Source of the DNA: Streptomyces hygroscopicus subsp. hygroscopicus
GTDB taxonomy: Bacteria; Actinomycetota; Actinomycetes; Streptomycetales; Streptomycetaceae
Length of the DNA stretch: 64,000 bases
Reading direction: 5' to 3'
Assembly: GCF_030269125.1 (NCBI RefSeq)
Contig: NZ_BSSM01000013.1
Location: 186,001-250,000, forward strand
Of the stretch, positions 34,063-42,868 are shown piece by piece. Under the pieces are notes generated by a model. The model did not search any database, was not told the DNA's origin, and was given only the letters and a program-made list of their open reading frames with translations. How positions within the stretch are numbered: position 1 is the stretch's first letter; every line of letters starts with the position of its first letter. A program made the translations under genes and the position numbers.

Positions 34063-34464
34063 TCAGCGGCAGTTGTCGGCGGCCGCGAGCAGCCGCGCCG
34101 CCTCGCCGAGGGCCTCGCGCAGGACGGCCGGGTCGGTGGCGAGACCGGCGTCGTCGGCGGGGGGCAGGAGCCAGTCGGAGCCCGCGACCGGGGGCTCGGG
34201 GGCGAGGCGCAGGCCGCGCCCGCTGGTCTCCGTGCAGGTGCTGCCCGGTACGTCCCAGTCGGCGGCGGTACCCGCGGGCACCAGGAAGCCGAGGGTGTCG
34301 CGGTCGTCGTCGTGCAGCACCGGTCCGACGGCGTCCGCCGCGCCGCGCCGCAGGATGTCGACCGCCTCCAGGCCCTGCCGGGCCGGTACGGTCACCAGGT
34401 CGCACACCGTGTCGCCCGACGCGGGCGACAGCGGTGATGTGCACGGTTCGTTGCTGGTCTGCAT
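34063..34464 (-). CDS. conserved actinobacterial hypothetical protein, 133 aa (paralogue type of 42869)
   Basis: It shows the pattern DLVTVPARQGLEAVDIL, VGPVLHDDDRDTLGFLVPAGTAADW, then SDWLLPPADD and a helical C-terminus. The same architecture (GTVFDVV, GPV, LLFCSPGTA, WLVAP) occurs in the protein encoded at 42869-43411. From memory this resembles actinobacterial proteins annotated as bifunctional DNA primase/polymerase-like, but catalytic motifs are not evident and I make no functional claim. Start ATG 34464 (MQTSNEP); a longer frame reaches 34524. It ends 34 bp before the spermidine-synthase-like gene on the same strand. Confidence 0.65.
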   Translation of the reverse strand: MQTSNEPCTSPLSPASGDTVCDLVTVPARQGLEAVDILRRGAADAVGPVLHDDDRDTLGFLVPAGTAADWDVPGSTCTETSGRGLRLAPEPPVAGSDWLLPPADDAGLATDPAVLREALGEAARLLAAADNCR

Positions 34465-34731
34465 GCCCGCCTCCACCACACAGCACTGTCGCGGTCCACC
34501 CGTTCCAACGCGCGGCCGCGTCAACGGCTACGGCGCAAGTGCGCCGCAAAGGATGGCACTTCATGGCAGATCACGGATGAGATATCCGCTTTTGTGGCCA
34601 AACCCAGCGTGGCGAGCCCCTCACAGCCGGTACGTTCTTGCTCGCCGGAACCAGGGCGTCCCTCGGGCCACGCGTTCCGAAACCGCCCCGGCACCGGCAT
34701 GGTTCGACGGTTCGCACGAGAGGACCCGGCC

Positions 34732-36216
34732 ATGGCGTCGTCTACCGTGACCTCGTCACAGCCCGAGCGGCCACCCCGGCCGAATCTCGCCTTCCGGCGG
34801 CTGCGCGGTCGGCGCTCACCGGCCGAGTTCGCGGCGCTGGTACGGCGGGCCGCGCGGGAGATCGGTGAGCGGGTGAGCTGTGACGCGCGCTACGTCGGGC
34901 GGGTCGAGGCGGGTGAGATCCGCTGCCCGAACTACGCCTACGAGCGGGTGTTCCTGCACATGTTCCCCGGTCGGTCGCTCACCGACCTCGGCTTCGCGCC
35001 CCGCTCGTCCGTCCGCGGCCGCGCGGCGCGCACCGCCGCGCCGGCACGCGTGGGGAAGGAGACCGCGGCCGTGGGAACGGGCGAGGCGTTCGAGCCGCAG
35101 GACCGGCAGAACTCGTATGACCTGTTTGACCCGCACGAGGAGTACGGCCCCCAGGGGCCGTACCCGTACGACCATCCGAACCACGAGGAGAGCGACGTGC
35201 TGCGTCGCGCATTCATGACCGGCGGGGGCGCCACCGTGGCCGCCACCGCGCTGGGCCCGCTGCGGCTCACCCCGGAGACCGTGCCCGCCCCCCGGCGCTC
35301 GCGCAGGCCCGGGAGCACCGAGGCGACCGCCCTGGAGGAGGCGGTCCGCCGGATCCGGCTGCTCGACGACCGGCACGGCGCGGACGGTCTCTACCGGCGC
35401 GCGGCGGCTCCCCTGCGCGCGGCGTACGCGCTGCTGGACGCCGGCGCGACCCGGCAGGCCACCGTCGAACGGCTGCACGCGGGAGCGGGTGAACTCGCCA
35501 TCTCCGTGGGCTGGCTGGCCCACGACTCCGGGCGCTTCGACGACGCGCGCTCCCATTACGCGGAGGCGCTGGCCACGGCCCGGATGACGGGGGACGGGGC
35601 GCTGGAGGCGCACGCCTTCTGCAACACCGCCTTCCTGGCGCGGGACGCGGGGCGGCCCCGGGAGGCGGTACGGGCCGCGCAGGCCGCGCAGCGCGCGGCC
35701 CGGCCCCTGGGCTCCGACCGGCTGAACTCCCTGCTCGCGCTGCGGGAGGCGGGCGGCTGGGCGGGACTCGCCGACGGCACCGGCTGCGCGCGGGCGCTCG
35801 CGCGGGCGCAGGCCCTGTTCGCGCGGGGGCGCTCCGACGCGGACCCCGAGTGGATGAGCTTCTACGGCGAGGCCGAGCTGGAGGGGCAGGAGGCGCAGTG
35901 CTGGTCCATGCTGGGCGACTGGCGACGGGCGTCCCTCCACGCCCGGCGGGCGGCGGACCTCCAGGACCCCCACTTCACGCGGAACCTCGCCCTCTACACG
36001 GCGGAACTCGCGGACGACCTCGCGCGTGACGGCCGTCCCGACGAGGCGGCGGAGGCGGGGGTGCGGGTGCTGTCGCTGCTGGACCAGGTGCAGTCGTCCC
36101 GTATCCAGACGATGCTGGCGGGGACGGCGCGGGTGCTGCTGCCGCACCGGAGGGCCGCCGGGGTCTCGGACTTCCTCGACCGGCACAAGGCGTATCCGAG
36201 GGTGGCGGGGGCGTAG
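34732..36216 (+). CDS. putative regulator with N-terminal HTH-like region and TPR-like C-terminus (NsdA-like)
   Basis: A 494-aa protein. Residues 15-80 resemble the short HTH-type region of Streptomyces NsdA-like regulators (FRRLRGRRSPAEFAALVRRA, RYVGRVEAGEIRCPNY). A charged linker follows, then a twin-arginine-like hydrophobic patch LRRAFMTGGGATVAATAL, then an alpha-helical TPR-like array (ESGRFDDARSHYAEALATAR; GDWRRASLHARRAADL). ATG 34732 is chosen because GAGAGGA lies just upstream; upstream in-frame starts at 34594 and 34699 have no ribosome site. Family members are repressors of development and antibiotic production in several cases; a role here is inference. Divergent from the hypothetical gene at 34063. 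Confidence 0.75.
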   Translation: MASSTVTSSQPERPPRPNLAFRRLRGRRSPAEFAALVRRAAREIGERVSCDARYVGRVEAGEIRCPNYAYERVFLHMFPGRSLTDLGFAPRSSVRGRAARTAAPARVGKETAAVGTGEAFEPQDRQNSYDLFDPHEEYGPQGPYPYDHPNHEESDVLRRAFMTGGGATVAATALGPLRLTPETVPAPRRSRRPGSTEATALEEAVRRIRLLDDRHGADGLYRRAAAPLRAAYALLDAGATRQATVERLHAGAGELAISVGWLAHDSGRFDDARSHYAEALATARMTGDGALEAHAFCNTAFLARDAGRPREAVRAAQAAQRAARPLGSDRLNSLLALREAGGWAGLADGTGCARALARAQALFARGRSDADPEWMSFYGEAELEGQEAQCWSMLGDWRRASLHARRAADLQDPHFTRNLALYTAELADDLARDGRPDEAAEAGVRVLSLLDQVQSSRIQTMLAGTARVLLPHRRAAGVSDFLDRHKAYPRVAGA

Positions 36217-36393
36217 CGCGTGCCGCGGAGTCGCCCGGCGGGGGCGGGCGGGTCCTGCCGGCACCGGGCCGCGGCGGCACGCCGTTCGCCGACGGGCCGG
36301 ACACGGGCCGGTGCGCCCGTGGCGGCTCGCGTGGCTCCCCGCACCCCCGGCGAACCCCGGGGCCGTCCACCGCGGGGCCCGGTCGGCCCCGGC

Positions 36394-36990
36394 TCAGCCC
36401 GCCAGGTGGCCGACGTCGTTCCAGCTCTCCAGCGCCGGTTCGCCGTACGCCCAGCCCAGGATCGACAGCGACGTCGGGTTGAGACGGATGCGGGCGGCGA
36501 AGTCCAGCGGGAAGCCCAGCCAACGCGCGGCCAAGGAGCGCAGGATGTGGCCGTGGGCGAAGAGGAGGACGTCGCGGTCGGCGGAGCGGGCCCAGGAGAC
36601 CACCTCGTCCGCGCGGGCGGTGACCTCGGCGGTCGTCTCCCCTTCGGGAACGCCGTCGCGCCAGATCAGCCAGCCGGGGCGGACGGCCTGGATCTCCGCC
36701 GGGGTGAGGCCCTCGTAGGCGCCGTAGTCCCACTCCAGCAGCGCGTCCCAGGTCTCGGCCCGCTCCCCGAACCCGGCCAGCGCGCAGGTCTCCGAGGCCC
36801 GCGCCAGCGGACTGGTGCGCACCGCCACGCCGGGCAGCCCGTCCAGCGGCGCCCGGTGCAGGCGTTCGCCGAGCAGCTTCGCGCCGTGCCGGCCCTCCGC
36901 CAGGAGGGGCACATCGGTCCTGCCGGTGTGTCTGCCGGACAGCGACCAGGCCGTCTGTCCGTGCCGGGCCAGCAGGATGCGCGGTGCCAT
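36394..36990 (-). CDS. histidine phosphatase family protein (phosphoglycerate-mutase-like)
   Basis: A 198-aa phosphatase. The catalytic RHG motif is in ILLARHGQTAWSLSGRHTGRTDVPL near residue 10, the acid/base EWDYGAYEGLT is near residue 88, and the second catalytic His is in VLLFAHGHILRSLAARWLG. Length is normal for the SixA/GpmB-like branch. Substrate not predictable. ATG 36990 gives the motif at the very N-terminus, as in the family; GGAAAGG lies ahead of it. Convergent with the TPR regulator, divergent from the PAP2 gene. Confidence 0.9.
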   Translation of the reverse strand: MAPRILLARHGQTAWSLSGRHTGRTDVPLLAEGRHGAKLLGERLHRAPLDGLPGVAVRTSPLARASETCALAGFGERAETWDALLEWDYGAYEGLTPAEIQAVRPGWLIWRDGVPEGETTAEVTARADEVVSWARSADRDVLLFAHGHILRSLAARWLGFPLDFAARIRLNPTSLSILGWAYGEPALESWNDVGHLAG

Positions 36991-37227
36991 GGGGGACCTT
37001 TCCGGGGATGGACGCCGAAAAGACGCCACGGGAACAACAAGAGTCGGCCCCTCCATCATCGCTCACCCCTACGGGGGCAACCCCGCGCCCGGTCCCGGCG
37101 TCTTTGTGGGCCGGAGCCGACCGCACCGGACGGCTCCGGAGGACCCGCGTGGGCCACCAACGGACACCGTAAAGTGGCACGGTCGCCCACCGGGCGGACG
37201 TACCGCGGACAGGGGGAGGGCGATCGG

Positions 37228-38160
37228 ATGGCGCAGACCGAGACACCGGGCACCGAGGTGCCCCGCACCCGGCTGCGCTGGTGGACCGAACTGCCGCTGC
37301 TCCTGCTGGTCTACGGCTGTTACTCGGCCGGCCGCCTCCTCGTGCGCGGCGACGTGGACGACGCCGTGGAACACGGACTGACCCTGCTGCGCGTCGAGAA
37401 GCTGCTCCACCTGAACGCCGAGCACCCCCTCAACCGCCTGTTCACCCGCGAACCCTGGCTCGGGATACCCGCGGACTTCTGGTACGCCTCACTGCACTAC
37501 CTGGTCACGCCCGCGATCCTCGTCTGGCTGTTCCGGGCCCGCGCCGAGCACTACCGGCGGGCCCGCACCTGGCTGATGGCGTCCACGTTCATCGGACTGA
37601 TCGGCTTCACCCTGGTGCCGACCTGCCCGCCCCGGCTGCTCACGGCGAGCCACGGCTTCGTGGACACCATGGCCCACTACAGCTCGTACGGCTGGTGGGG
37701 CGGCGACGCCAGCGCGCCGCGGGGACTGGGCGGAATGACCAACCAGTACGCGGCGATGCCGAGCCTGCACGTCGGCTGGGCGCTGTGGTGCGGGGTGATG
37801 CTCTGGTGGTACGGCGGCACCCGGCTCACCAAGGTCCTGGGGGTGCTCTATCCGCTGGGCACCGCGCTGGTCGTCATGGGCACCGCCAACCACTACCTCC
37901 TGGACGCGCTCGCCGGCATCGCCGTGATGGGCGTCGGCCACCTGCTCGCCCCGTGGGTGACGCGGACCGTCGACCGGGTCCGGGCCAGGCTCTTCCCGGC
38001 CGTCGCGAAGGCCGGAAGTTCCCCGGTTGTCAGTGGCGGATGCCAGACTTCCGCGGGTGAGCGAATTCCACGGCAGCGCGAGTCGCGGCCCGGCGCCGGA
38101 GCCGAGCCGGACCCCTCCCCCACGGACGCGGGCGACGGGGCTCCGGCACCGGCTCGCTGA
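37228..38160 (+). CDS. PAP2-superfamily membrane protein (inositol-phosphotransferase/Aur1-like)
   Basis: A 310-aa integral membrane protein with about six segments, from ELPLLLLVYGCYSAGRLL to YLLDALAGIAVMGVGHLLAPW. The PAP2 catalytic signature is split as AMPSLHVGWALW and NHYLLDALAG, with histidines positioned as in lipid phosphatases and phosphotransferases. The last 50 residues are a low-complexity polar tail whose coding DNA overlaps the start of the next gene by about 100 bp in another frame. ATG 37228 has GGGGGAGGG upstream. Likely acts on a phospholipid head group; exact reaction unknown. Confidence 0.88.
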   Translation: MAQTETPGTEVPRTRLRWWTELPLLLLVYGCYSAGRLLVRGDVDDAVEHGLTLLRVEKLLHLNAEHPLNRLFTREPWLGIPADFWYASLHYLVTPAILVWLFRARAEHYRRARTWLMASTFIGLIGFTLVPTCPPRLLTASHGFVDTMAHYSSYGWWGGDASAPRGLGGMTNQYAAMPSLHVGWALWCGVMLWWYGGTRLTKVLGVLYPLGTALVVMGTANHYLLDALAGIAVMGVGHLLAPWVTRTVDRVRARLFPAVAKAGSSPVVSGGCQTSAGERIPRQRESRPGAGAEPDPSPTDAGDGAPAPAR

Positions 38161-39253
38161 GCTGCGCGGCCCCGACGTACCGGCGAAGCCCCTGGACGCG
38201 CGCGCCCTCGCGGCGCTGGCCGCGAACCCCGGGTGCCGCAGACGGGCGATCCTCGACGGCGCCGGGGTGGACAAGGCCCGGCTGGCGAGCGCGCTCGGCG
38301 CGCCCTCCGGCTTCGGCCAGTCGCAGTTCGCGCTGACCCGGGGCAACGCGTTCGAGGCGAAGGTGAAGGCGGACGGCGGCGCCGAGCTGCTGCGCCTCGC
38401 GCACGCCCGCCTCGACCCGGGCGCCGAGGCCCCGCGGGCGGCCGCGGTGCCCGACCTGACCGCGCAGGGCCCCGAGGGCCGTACGGCGCGTACGGCCCTC
38501 GCGCTGCGGGAGGCCACCGGCGCGGGCGGCTGGACGCTGCTCGACCACCCGATGCTCGCCCTGGACGTGGCGGGCTCGCTCGCGTTCCTGGAGCCGGACG
38601 CGGTGGTGGTGCACCCGGACGGCAGCTGGTCAGTGGTGGAGATCAAGTCCTTCCCGATGCTGGACGGCTCGGCGGACCCGGCGAAGGTGGGCGCCGCCGC
38701 CCGGCAGGCGGCGGTGTACGTGCTCGCCCTGGAGGACGTGGCCGCACGGCTCGACCCCGCACCGCCCGTGCGCCACCGGGTGCTGCTGGTGTGCCCCAAG
38801 GACTTCTCGAACCTGCCGGCCGGCTCCGCCGTCGACGTGCGCAAGCAGCGGGCGGTCACCGCGCGCCAGCTCGCCCGGCTCACCCGCATCGAGGAGATCG
38901 CCGACTCGCTGCCCGAGGGCACCTGCTTCGCGCCCGACCGCGGTGCCGAGGAGCTGACAGCCGCGGTGGCCGCGGTCCCGGCGACGTACGCGCCCGAGTG
39001 CCTGTCCGCCTGCGAACTGGCCTTCCACTGCCGGGAGCGGGCCCGTGCGGCCGGCACGGTCACCCGCCTCGGCCGGCCGCTGCGCGCCGAACTGGGCGGC
39101 CTGACCACGGTCGAGGACGTCCTCGCGGCGGCCCGCGGCGAGCTGGGCGACCCGGACGATCCGGCGGTCGCGGCGCTGCGCCGGGCGGCGGCCCTGCGCG
39201 CGGAGGCGCTCCGGGAGGCCGGGGACCGGGAGGTGGCGGCCGTATGTCGCTGA
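38057..39253 (+). CDS. PD-(D/E)XK nuclease with Fe-S cysteines (Cas4/AddB/RecB-like)
   Basis: About 398 aa from GTG 38057 (TTG 38027 and GTG 38033 are alternatives). RecB-family nuclease motifs are readable in order: RGNAFE (Glu100), EPDAVV (Asp181), VEIKS (Glu195, Lys197) and RQAAVY, the QxxxY motif (Gln217, Tyr221). One cysteine in the N-terminal region (NPGC, Cys60) and three after the nuclease core (PECLSACELAFHC, Cys315, 319, 325, spacing C-x3-C-x5-C) match the four-cysteine iron-sulphur cluster of Cas4, AddB and Dna2. It should cut single-stranded DNA ends (family knowledge). It overlaps the PAP2 gene upstream and the next gene downstream, and forms an operon with the 529-aa protein and SF1 helicase. 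Confidence 0.82.
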   Translation: MSEFHGSASRGPAPEPSRTPPPRTRATGLRHRLAELRGPDVPAKPLDARALAALAANPGCRRRAILDGAGVDKARLASALGAPSGFGQSQFALTRGNAFEAKVKADGGAELLRLAHARLDPGAEAPRAAAVPDLTAQGPEGRTARTALALREATGAGGWTLLDHPMLALDVAGSLAFLEPDAVVVHPDGSWSVVEIKSFPMLDGSADPAKVGAAARQAAVYVLALEDVAARLDPAPPVRHRVLLVCPKDFSNLPAGSAVDVRKQRAVTARQLARLTRIEEIADSLPEGTCFAPDRGAEELTAAVAAVPATYAPECLSACELAFHCRERARAAGTVTRLGRPLRAELGGLTTVEDVLAAARGELGDPDDPAVAALRRAAALRAEALREAGDREVAAVCR

Positions 39254-40833
39254 TCGACACGCTCGCCCGCCTGGAGGCCGTCGGCAGCGGGCGGGCACAG
39301 GCCGCCGCGACCGTGCGGCACCGGCATGTCTCCGGCCGTCCGCTGGTGTTCGTGCCGCTCACCACCGCGGGCGAGGCCGGTGCCCCGCTCGGCGCGCTGG
39401 TCGGCACCGACCGGGACGCGCCCCGGCTGCTGGTCGTGCCGCAGCCCCGCGACCGGGATCTGCGCTTCACGTTCCTCGCCGAGCTGGCGGACGTGGTCCT
39501 GCCGTACATCGACTCCTACGCCGGCTCCGTGGAGGGCGCCGAGCGCACCGACACCGACCCCGAGACCGGCAAGCGGGTCAAGGTCGAGGTGGAGCTGTGC
39601 ACGGACGCGCCCCAGCTGATCGTGCCGAGCCGCGCGGGCCTGGAGTTCGTCCGGCTCCTCGGGCGCTCCATGCGGTTCCGCCGCACCGCCGAGCAGGACC
39701 CGGAGGCGCCCTATCCGGCGCCGCCCCGGGTGCCGCTGCTCGGCCGCTGGTTCACCCACTACGGGGAGCGGTCCCGGGTCCCCGGCTCCGCGCTGCTGCT
39801 CGCCCTCACCGACGTGCTGTCCCGGCACTGGGCGACCGGCCAGTCGGGGCTTGAGGACCAGCACCTCGGCGCGCTGCTGGCGTGGATCGACCCGCCGGAG
39901 GGCATGAGCGGCGCCGAGGCCGCGCGAGAGGCCGAGCTGGCCCGGGACGAGGCCGGACAGCTGCGGTGCCCGCCGGCCGGGCCCGCCACCGACCCGGCGT
40001 TCGACAACAGGCTGCTGGCCCCGGCGATCGAGCGGTACGACCGGGCGCGCACCGCCCTCGCCGCCGCCGAGGATCCGCTGGACGCCGACGACCGGCTGGC
40101 CGCGCTCACCCGGGCCGAGCGGGAGATCCGGGGGCTGATCGAGGGTCAGGCCCGGCCCACCTGGGACGCGGTGTGGCGGGGCCTGGACCTGCTGCGGGCA
40201 CTGCCGGAGGGCGGGCACGTCGAGGAGCGCTGGACGCGGGACCGCTGGTCGTTCACCGGGCACCGGGACCGGGTGCTGGCCGGGGAGCCCCCGCAGCCGC
40301 GCCGGGACGACGCGGTGACGGCGGCGAACAAACTGGCCACGCGCGAGCGCGAACAGGCCCGCCTGGAGGCGCAGGAGGCGCTGGACGATCCGCTGGTGAT
40401 GGCGGGGCGGCGGCTGGCCGGTGAGGCGTTCGCGGGTGAGGTGACCGAGGTCGTCATGGCGTACGGCGAGGGCAGGCGGCCGAGCCCGCGCCCGCTGGTG
40501 ACGGTCCGCACCGAGGACCTGCCGCATCTGGCGGAGCGCGCGAAGGTGTACCGCTCGCTGGCGGGCCGCCCGCAGTCGGCGGAGTTCGTCGAGCAGGCGG
40601 CCCAGGACGCGGTCGTGCTGCGGATCCTGGACAAGATGGGCCGGGGCAAGGAACCGGAGCCCGGTTCGGTGCCGCGGAAGGGCGACCGGGTCTGCTTCAC
40701 CCTCTTCGAGCACGAGCAGCGTGGCGGGGCGAAGCTGCCCGACCCGGAGGAGACCCCGTGGACGCACGGCGGGCCGCCCGGCGAGGCCGTGGCGGAGGCC
40801 GCCGATCCGATCACCGAGGAGGACGTGCTGTGA
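39244..40833 (+). CDS. uncharacterised 529-aa protein between nuclease and helicase genes
   Basis: I recognise no domain. The N-terminal 200 residues look like a mixed alpha/beta domain (RPLVFVPLTTAGEAGAPLG, RLLVVPQPRDRDLRFTFLAELADVVLPYI). A helical, Glu/Arg-rich middle (ERYDRARTALAAAEDPLDADDRLAAL; LATREREQARLEAQEAL) could be coiled coil. Near the C-terminus is GDRVCFTLFEHEQRGGAKLPD, resembling a small beta-barrel. No signal peptide or membrane segment. Its ATG overlaps the nuclease stop by 10 bp and its stop overlaps the helicase GTG (GTGA). Such strict coupling suggests the three products work together. Confidence 0.75.
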   Translation: MSLIDTLARLEAVGSGRAQAAATVRHRHVSGRPLVFVPLTTAGEAGAPLGALVGTDRDAPRLLVVPQPRDRDLRFTFLAELADVVLPYIDSYAGSVEGAERTDTDPETGKRVKVEVELCTDAPQLIVPSRAGLEFVRLLGRSMRFRRTAEQDPEAPYPAPPRVPLLGRWFTHYGERSRVPGSALLLALTDVLSRHWATGQSGLEDQHLGALLAWIDPPEGMSGAEAAREAELARDEAGQLRCPPAGPATDPAFDNRLLAPAIERYDRARTALAAAEDPLDADDRLAALTRAEREIRGLIEGQARPTWDAVWRGLDLLRALPEGGHVEERWTRDRWSFTGHRDRVLAGEPPQPRRDDAVTAANKLATREREQARLEAQEALDDPLVMAGRRLAGEAFAGEVTEVVMAYGEGRRPSPRPLVTVRTEDLPHLAERAKVYRSLAGRPQSAEFVEQAAQDAVVLRILDKMGRGKEPEPGSVPRKGDRVCFTLFEHEQRGGAKLPDPEETPWTHGGPPGEAVAEAADPITEEDVL

Positions 40834-42170
40834 CGACCGTCGACGCGGGCCCCGGGGCCGCCGCCGCCCGCGCCACCGACGCGATCCTCCGCGACACCCT
40901 GCACGGCACCGAGCGGGGCGTGGTGGTCGACTCGCCGCCCGGCGCGGGCAAGTCCACGCTCGTGGTGCGGGCGGCGCTGGAACTCGCGGACGCGGGGCGT
41001 CCCCTGATGGTGGTGGCGCAGACCAACGCCCAGGTGGACGACCTCGTGCTGCGGCTCGCCGAGAAGAACCCCGACCTGCCCGTGGGCCGGCTGCACAGCA
41101 GCGACGCCGACGCGTACGACAAGGCGCTGGACGAGCTGCCGGGCGTGCGCACCTCGGCGAAGGCGGCCGACCTCGCCGGGCTGCCGGTGGTGCTGTCCAC
41201 CGCCGCGAAGTGGGCGCATGTGAAGGTGGACGAGCCCTGGCGGCACGCGATCGTCGACGAGGCGTACCAGATGCGCTCGGACTCCCTGCTCGCCGTCGCC
41301 GGCCTGTTCGAGCGGGCGCTGTTCGTGGGCGACCCCGGCCAGCTCGACCCGTTCGCGATCGTCGGCAGCGAGCAGTGGGCGGGGCTGTCGTACGACCCCT
41401 CGGCCTCCGCCGTCACCACGCTGCTCGCCCACAACCCGGGCCTGCCGCAGCACCGGCTGCCGGTCTCCTGGCGGCTGCCCGCGTCCGCCGCGCCCCTGGT
41501 CTCGGACGCGTTCTACCCGTACACCCCGTTCCGCAGCGGCACCGGTCCGGGCGACCGTCGCCTCGCCTTCGCCGTACCCTCCGACGGCTCGGGCCCCGAC
41601 CGGGTGATCGACGAGGCCGCCGCCTCCGGCTGGGGCCTGCTGGAGCTGCCCGCCCGGCACACGCCGCGCACGGACCCCGAGGCGGTGCGGGCGGTGGCGG
41701 CGGTGGTGCGACGCCTGCTGGACCGGGGCGGCGCCGCGGTCTCGGCGGAGCGCTCACCGGACCCGACCCCGCTCACGGCCGCCCGGATCGCCGTCGGCAC
41801 GGCTCACCGCGACCAGGCCGCCGCGGTCCGCTCCGCGCTCGCCGACCTGGGCGTCGCGGACGTCACGGTCGACACGGCGAACCGGCTCCAGGGCCGCGAG
41901 TACGACGTCACGGTCGTCCTGCACCCGCTCTCCGGCCGCCCCGACGCCACCGCCTTCCACCTGGAGACCGGCCGCCTGTGCGTCCTCGCCTCCCGGCACC
42001 GCCACGCCTGCGTCGTGGTCTGCCGCGCGGGCGTCGGCGACCTCCTGGACGACTACCCGTCCACGGAACCGGTCCAGCTGGGCACGCTGGTCAGGTTTCC
42101 CGACGGCTGGGAGGCGAACCACGCGGTACTGGCCCATCTGGCGGAGCACCGGGTGAGCTGGCGCCCCTGA
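40830..42170 (+). CDS. SF1 helicase of UPF1/DNA2 type
   Basis: A 446-aa P-loop NTPase. In order: Walker A PPGAGKST (residues 36-43), motif Ia VVAQTNAQVDDLVLRL, motif II IVDEAYQM (Asp143-Glu144), motif III VGDPGQLDPF (167-175), a motif IV/IVa-like VSWRLPASAAPLVSDAFYP, motif V VDTANRLQGREYDVTVV (347-363) and motif VI LASRHRHACVVVC. This set and the TNAQVDxLxxRL wording are typical of SF1B helicases such as UPF1 and DNA2. It is shorter than most members. The GTG start at 40830 is coupled to the upstream gene. Together with the Fe-S nuclease it resembles a Dna2 split over two genes (inference). Confidence 0.85.
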   Translation: MTTVDAGPGAAAARATDAILRDTLHGTERGVVVDSPPGAGKSTLVVRAALELADAGRPLMVVAQTNAQVDDLVLRLAEKNPDLPVGRLHSSDADAYDKALDELPGVRTSAKAADLAGLPVVLSTAAKWAHVKVDEPWRHAIVDEAYQMRSDSLLAVAGLFERALFVGDPGQLDPFAIVGSEQWAGLSYDPSASAVTTLLAHNPGLPQHRLPVSWRLPASAAPLVSDAFYPYTPFRSGTGPGDRRLAFAVPSDGSGPDRVIDEAAASGWGLLELPARHTPRTDPEAVRAVAAVVRRLLDRGGAAVSAERSPDPTPLTAARIAVGTAHRDQAAAVRSALADLGVADVTVDTANRLQGREYDVTVVLHPLSGRPDATAFHLETGRLCVLASRHRHACVVVCRAGVGDLLDDYPSTEPVQLGTLVRFPDGWEANHAVLAHLAEHRVSWRP

Positions 42171-42365
42171 CCGACCGGTACCGGGCCCGCCACCTCGCCG
42201 AACGGACCCGGCACACCACAGGAAGCGGACCCGGCCGTCTCCGGCGCCCCGGCGGACGCCGACCGGCTCGGGCCCCTTGCGCCCACGCGGGACAATGGAC
42301 GGTGGCCCACCAGACAGGTGGTGCCCAGCGAACCGTACGAAGGCCGTACGAGGAGGAGAGAAGAC

Positions 42366-42734
42366 ATGGCGGAGCCCACGCCGCGTCGGAACGAACCGCG
42401 GCTACGCCCCGCGCCCCTGATCTTCGAGCCCGCGGAAGCGGCCGCCGATCCCGAGCACTTCTTCCAGCTGGAGTCCATCGACGACCCGCGGGCGCTGCTG
42501 GTCCGGGCGACGGAGCTGACCCAGGCGTTCCGCGCGGCCGCCGACCGGGCCGTGGAGTTCCAGGCCATCGCCGCGGCCCAGCTCGCCGACCCGCGCCGGT
42601 TCGACCGGCTGACCGCCGCCGACATCGCCGAGCGCGCGGAGTGGACGGAGGACTATGCCAAGAAGATGGTCGAGTTCGGCCGGGATCTGATGCGCGGGAA
42701 CAGCGAGGGCCGGACCACCGCCGATCCCGTGTGA
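42366..42734 (+). CDS. conserved hypothetical protein, 122 aa
   Basis: A soluble, helical protein: proline-rich start (PTPRRNEPRLRPAPLIF), then DPEHFFQLESIDDPRALLVRATELTQAFRAAADRAVEFQAIAAAQL and a C-terminal half with AADIAERAEWTEDYAKKMVEFGRDLMRG, which reads like a helix-turn-helix-like pair of helices. Strong ribosome site AGGAGGAGAG before ATG 42366. It lies 195 bp after the helicase gene, so it may have its own promoter. Function unknown. Confidence 0.7.
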   Translation: MAEPTPRRNEPRLRPAPLIFEPAEAAADPEHFFQLESIDDPRALLVRATELTQAFRAAADRAVEFQAIAAAQLADPRRFDRLTAADIAERAEWTEDYAKKMVEFGRDLMRGNSEGRTTADPV

Positions 42735-42763
42735 CCCGCCCCGCGCGGCCGGCGTGATCCGCA

Positions 42764-42779
42764 CCTGGCATATGCCAGG
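42764..42779. promoter_or_regulatory. 16-bp perfect palindrome CCTGGCATATGCCAGG
   Basis: It lies 90 bp upstream of the gene at 42869 and 30 bp after the preceding gene. The inner 12 bases TGGCATATGCCA occur again at 55982-55993, upstream of an IclR gene. Confidence 0.6.
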
Positions 42780-42868
42780 CGGGCAAGATACTCCCCTCGC
42801 CGTCCCCCTGTCCCGGTTTTCCGCAACTGTGAAGAACCGGTTGCTCACTGCCGGTAGACCTGGACGGC

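Noticed and set aside
37489..40767. Minus-strand open frame of 1,092 codons antisense to the PAP2, nuclease and unknown genes
   Set aside because: A GC-rich shadow frame: composition is Arg/Gly/Pro-rich without domains, while the plus-strand frames carry recognisable motifs.
38057..42170. CRISPR-Cas adaptation module because of the Cas4-like nuclease
   Set aside because: No Cas1, Cas2, effector or array is present; the partner is a UPF1/DNA2-type helicase, so Cas4 likeness is only at domain level.
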